NCBI GenBank assembly: GCA_032358165.1
Contig: JAALGY010000004.1
Span: 620,001-684,000, forward strand
DNA from: Diplosphaera chodatii
Taxonomy: Eukaryota; Chlorophyta; Trebouxiophyceae; Prasiolales; Stichococcaceae
Reading direction: 5' to 3'
Length of the DNA: 64,000 bases
Shown here: positions 60,133-64,000 of the stretch, in pieces
Layout of the letters: every line of letters begins with the position of its first letter
Position numbering within the stretch: the stretch's first letter is position 1
Notes under the pieces: model-generated
Told to the model about the DNA's origin: nothing
The model's input: only the letters and a program-made list of their open reading frames with translations
Databases searched by the model: none
Position numbers and translations under genes: made by a program

Positions 60133-63100
60133 TGGTCAGATGTGTCAACCCGTGGCAGCCATGCGCGCCGGTGACGCTGCATCGGGGAATGCACCAGGCA
60201 TCACATGGCAACGGCCAACCCAACGGGCATTGCCACCCCAATGGCAAATGCCGCGCCAATGGCCGACGCCGCTCCGCCAGCCACAGCCGCAGCAGCAGCG
60301 CATCGATGCAGCAGACTGCGGCACGCCGCAACAGAGTTCTCCACCTGGGGCTGGCGCTGCTGGTGGCGGCCTGCTGCTTGCGGCTGACAGCAGAGGCGTG
60401 GCGGCACACCAGCGGCACCGGCAACACACATGCAGCCCTGTTCTCAGCGATCACAGCCCGCCGCACCGAGCACCCGTGGATCGACAGCGCAACGCTGTTC
60501 AGCAACGCCACTCCTCCGGCGCCCATCGACTCTGTGCTCACATCCGAAGTTATCTACGGTAAGTTTTTTGGGCCATGTCGGGTCTTATTGCTGTGCTGTT
60601 GCATCTACCCTTCGCGCCGCAACGCGCACCACTCGTTGCGCTCCGCTGCAGGATTCCTGCGGCTGCAGTACGGCAGGGAGTCGATCCCCAATGTGGACCT
60701 GCGGGCGCGGGCGGCCCTGGAGTTCCCGGGCGTGCGGCCGGTGCACTCCACCAACACCTCCGCCTTCAACCGCCTGCTGGTCGCCTCCCTGCAGCCCGGG
60801 CTCCAGGTGCCCGGAACAGACCGATGTGGTCATAGTCCATGAGCAGGTTTACTGTTCAGCAGACGCGGCCGGGAGCTCCGTCGCTGCGGTGCCCAGCCGC
60901 CACTGGGTCATGCCACACGGTCGATGCAGGCATCGCCAGGCTGCCCGGTTGTCAGTGACAGCGTGCGCACTGCCCCTGAACGTTGCAGCAATGCCCTGGC
61001 AGATGCAGACAACGCAGCGTGCCGCACGCAGGGGGACCTGTGCGCTTTTCATGACGTCGAGATGGAGCGCGTCTCCCGCGACAGCGCGGTGCGGGCCAGG
61101 CGCCAGCCGGTGCCCACCCAGGTGCTGCCTTGCCGCTTGTCTTAAGCCTTGTAGCCCAGGTGCTAGGCATGCTGCAGACAGCAGAGCAACCAACGTACAC
61201 CCCATGCACATCGAACAGCAGCAGGCTCACGCGGCCGAGCGCCGCTCTTGGTGGAGTATCCAAGGCAGGCCCGACCCTGTATCAAGTGTGTGTCATGCAG
61301 AGCATGGAGCAGGCAGGCGGCGCCATGCCGGCTACAGGTGCTGGCACGGCAACTCGTCCACTGGCAGCAGCACCTGAGCAGCCGCGGCGGCAGGAAGGCG
61401 TCATGGACCAGCGCCGGCATCGCAGCAGGGCGCTGCTGGTGAGATTCTGAGTTGCAGCCCGGCCACTGCAGAACCGCGGGTGTAGCAGAGGCGGCACAGT
61501 GGCATCAGAGAGTGTGCGCCATGAAGTTCTGGGTGGCACCACTCCGAGGCACAGCTTAGCCTGTGCACTGAAGAGTGCGCTAAAGTGGAAAAGGCAACGC
61601 TGGAAGCACCTTTGGATTGGGTGTTCAGGGACAACAGCCAGAGCAGCCGGCAGCAGGCTGTGTGAGCCGTGTTGCTGGTGCACGAAGACAGGACGAAGTT
61701 GACCAGCTGTCAGAGCCGCTGCCACCGCACGTGTCGCAGGCCTCTGCTGCTGCAGGCTCCAGGCAAGCGTAGTTACACCACACAGATGGTATGGCTGTGT
61801 TACTGGTCTGCAGTTGACTTGAGCGTGCAGCAGCCAGTGCATTGCTCTTTGCTCTGAACCGGCGCTGGGGTGCGGCTGCAATCTAGCGTGCTGTTGTTCA
61901 GCATGGTGCAAAAAGATCTGCTGTCCGAGCACACAGCGTTTCTGTGCTACCCTGTCTCATGCAGGCTGTGCCGGCTGTTCGCCGAGGACCCGCACGCAAG
62001 GCGCAGCCGCCGCCGCCCGCACCCCAGCATCGCGCTCGTCGGCAACGCGCCGCTCGACCCGGCTGCGCGGCCGGGGATCGCCGCCGCCGACTTCATCGTG
62101 CGCTTCAACTGGATGCACCACAGGTAAGAACTGCGTCCATGTCCTCATTTTGGGCATGTGGAAACCGTAATCACAGCGACAGCGGTCGGCAGCATCACAC
62201 CCGTTGGAGCTGATGGGTCTGCGGGTTCCGTCGCGCGCTGGTCACGTGACACGTGGCGGCCGCCGCTGGTGGCAGGCTGCCCGGGGAGCGGGTGCACCTG
62301 TGGGTGCTGGCGCACCACCCGGACTCGCCCGAGCGCTGGGGCGGCCTCGACGACCTGGACGCTGAGGAGCTTGCGGAGGTGCGGCACAAATGCCGGATCA
62401 GGGTGCAGTGCTTTTGAGGGCCGGGCCTGACCTGCGCGCTCCTGCCTGGTGGCCTGAGCACCCTGTGTTCTGCACACTGCCACCATGCCTCCGTCGGGGA
62501 TGCATGCCCATGTGAGCCCTACGGCATGGGCAGTGCCTTGCAAGCTGCCTGCCACCTCCTGATCCCCTGACCGTTGCAGGTGCTGGAGCAGCGGCCGGCG
62601 CTGCTGTTCCTGGGCGGCCCGCCTGAGGATGTGCGGTACGCCCTGGACCGCCACAATGCCACGCTCTCAGGTGCCAGTCAAGTCGTGCGATTCACATCCC
62701 AGCCATGCCGGACCTGGCCCTGCCCGAAATCCCCAGCATCCTGTCAGCATGTGTGCTATTGTGCATAGCAGGTAGATATCTGGAAATGTGCAGGGTCCAC
62801 GAGGGTGCTTGCACGCGCCAACCGACGCATATTTGCGCAGCTTTGCAGCGGCCTTTCGCCGCGTGAAGAGCGCGACGGAGGAGCGACAGCCGACATCTGG
62901 CTTCACCTGTGCGCATCTGTTCTCATTCAGTGCCATCTCGCTGGCAAATTGATGCGATTTGTACCGTGCAGCATGGGCGGTGCAGTGCCTGCGTGGTATG
63001 CTTTGGGGTGTACAGGGGTGTACAAAGCATGAACTGCATGCAAACATCTAAACCCCTGCAGCAGCATCTGCGAGCAGAGTTTCGACCACCTTGCGCTGCG

Positions 63101-64000
63101 TTGCTGTGAGGCCGTGCTGCTGCATCACCATCCTGGTGGGCGGCGACGCGACGCCTTCCGCCAACCAGTGTGTGTGTTGCTGCAGTGGCGATGCTGGCGG
63201 TGGCGTGCACGCCGCCGGGGACTCGCCTCGACACCTATGGTTACAACTGGTCGCCCCGCGAGGCCGAGCGCCACCCCATGTGGAGCGAGCACGTGCGACT
63301 CGAGCCCTCACCTCCGTCGACAAGTTGTGTGCTGTGCGGAGGCTTCAACGCTGTGGCATGCCAAAGGCAGCATCCGTCATGTGCCAGTCGCGGCAGGATC
63401 TGCCTCTCAGCCAGCAGCCTCACCCGCTAGCACATCACCCTTTCGTGCCCCTGGGACAGGCGGTGATGAAGGCGGTGGAGGCGCGGGGGTGGGCGGCGCT
63501 GCACTTCTCCCCCTGCGCCGCGCTGCGCAGCTGCGGGCGGCTGGACGAGCACTGGTGCCGCGCCCATAACACAACCTGCGACTTTCCGCAGGTACCGATC
63601 GCTACTGATGTGGGCGGCTGGGATGCGACATGCGCCAGACCCAGTGCCCCATCCTATGTAGCGTGACAGCTGATGATGAGGCCAAACGGGATGTAACACA
63701 AGCCAGACCCACCTTGTAGCTCATCGAGTGTCAGAGTTTCTGCTGGTTGCTGCTGGAGTGGTTTTCTACTGCCACACCACAGATGATGGTCCTGCTCAGC
63801 TTATTGTAGCATTGTGCAGGTGGCGCAGACCGACATGCTGGATGCGGTGCGGCGGCAGCCCGACTTGCGGCAGCTGCTGCAGCTCATGTATCTTCATACA
63901 GGCTCAAATAGCACTGTTGGCGGCAGCGGCAACAGCATCGGTGGTGGCAGCGGCAGCAGGAACAGGAGCGGCAGTACTGGTCCAGCGACAGCAGCGGCGT
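60133..64000 (+). CDS. GT29 sialyltransferase-like protein, type II Golgi membrane protein (3' end beyond window)
   Basis: Partial, 11 exons seen: 60133-60558, 60652-60806, 60930-61121, 61338-61438, 61965-62123, 62276-62378, 62580-62670, 62849-62908, 63186-63292, 63460-63591, 63820 to the edge; phases agree. A second in-frame ATG at 60189 may be the real start. A short basic cytosolic tail with Asn-Gly repeats (NGQPNG, PNGKCRANG) precedes a signal anchor (VLHLGLALLVAACCLRL), as in Golgi glycosyltransferases. The luminal part carries the L motif region SIALVGNAPLD...AADFIVRFNWM and the S motif region PTSGFTLAMLAVAC..GTRLDTYGYNW. GT29 enzymes in animals move sialic acid from CMP-Neu5Ac to glycans; plants and algae have GT29-like proteins although sialic acid is doubtful there, and a Kdo- or other CMP-sugar donor is possible. 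After a Cys-rich segment the protein enters a Gly/Ser/Asn-rich tail at the window edge. Confidence 0.85.

Overview
This is nuclear DNA from a eukaryotic green alga, most likely a core chlorophyte. The genome cannot be named from the window. The evidence is: exons that are GC-rich and cut by many short introns (about 150 introns in the genes modelled here, mostly 100-400 nt, usually starting GTGCG or GTGAG and ending TGCAG); a nucleus-encoded chloroplast ribosomal protein with a transit peptide; UGUAA poly(A) signals after several genes; and a CDKL-type kinase of the kind found in ciliated or formerly ciliated algae. All coordinates below come from splicing exons by eye. I accepted a model only when every intron phase matched and the total length was divisible by three, with the exceptions stated.

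Layout. 1-13,534 (minus strand): a coiled-coil gene running off the left edge, a TPR gene, and a second long coiled-coil gene. 14,944-19,007 (plus): an unrecognised Ser/Gly-rich protein, then chloroplast ribosomal protein L21. 19,347-20,015 (minus): a DNL-type zinc-finger protein. 20,437-24,599 (plus): a phospholipase B-like Ntn hydrolase. 25,616-25,717 (minus): a tRNA-Leu with an unusual insertion in its anticodon loop. 26,716-28,797 (minus): cytosolic ribosomal protein S10, whose 1.07-kb intron holds six structured repeats. 29,415-32,808 (plus): PPAN/SSF1 ribosome biogenesis factor. 33,133-35,136 (minus): a DJ-1/PfpI (Hsp31-like) protein. 36,144-43,441 (plus): an 867-residue coiled-coil protein of unknown function. 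44,095-49,467 (minus): a large membrane apyrase. 50,077-54,416 (plus): chaperonin subunit CCT3. 54,966-58,890 (minus): a CDKL-like kinase. 60,133 to the right edge (plus): a GT29 sialyltransferase-like protein, incomplete.

From 17,900 rightwards the genes alternate in strand almost perfectly, giving several head-to-head pairs (DNL/PLB-like, RPS10/PPAN, DJ-1/coiled-coil, apyrase/CCT3, kinase/GT29). RPS10 with PPAN is the one pair with an obvious shared role, ribosome production. There is no sign of an operon-like pathway, a virus or a transposon.

The most interesting signals are not protein families. They are the ectopic 21-nt tRNA-Leu insertion, the six-copy hairpin repeat inside the RPS10 intron, and an unusually high number of GC-AG introns (eight found, several fixed by conserved protein sequence).
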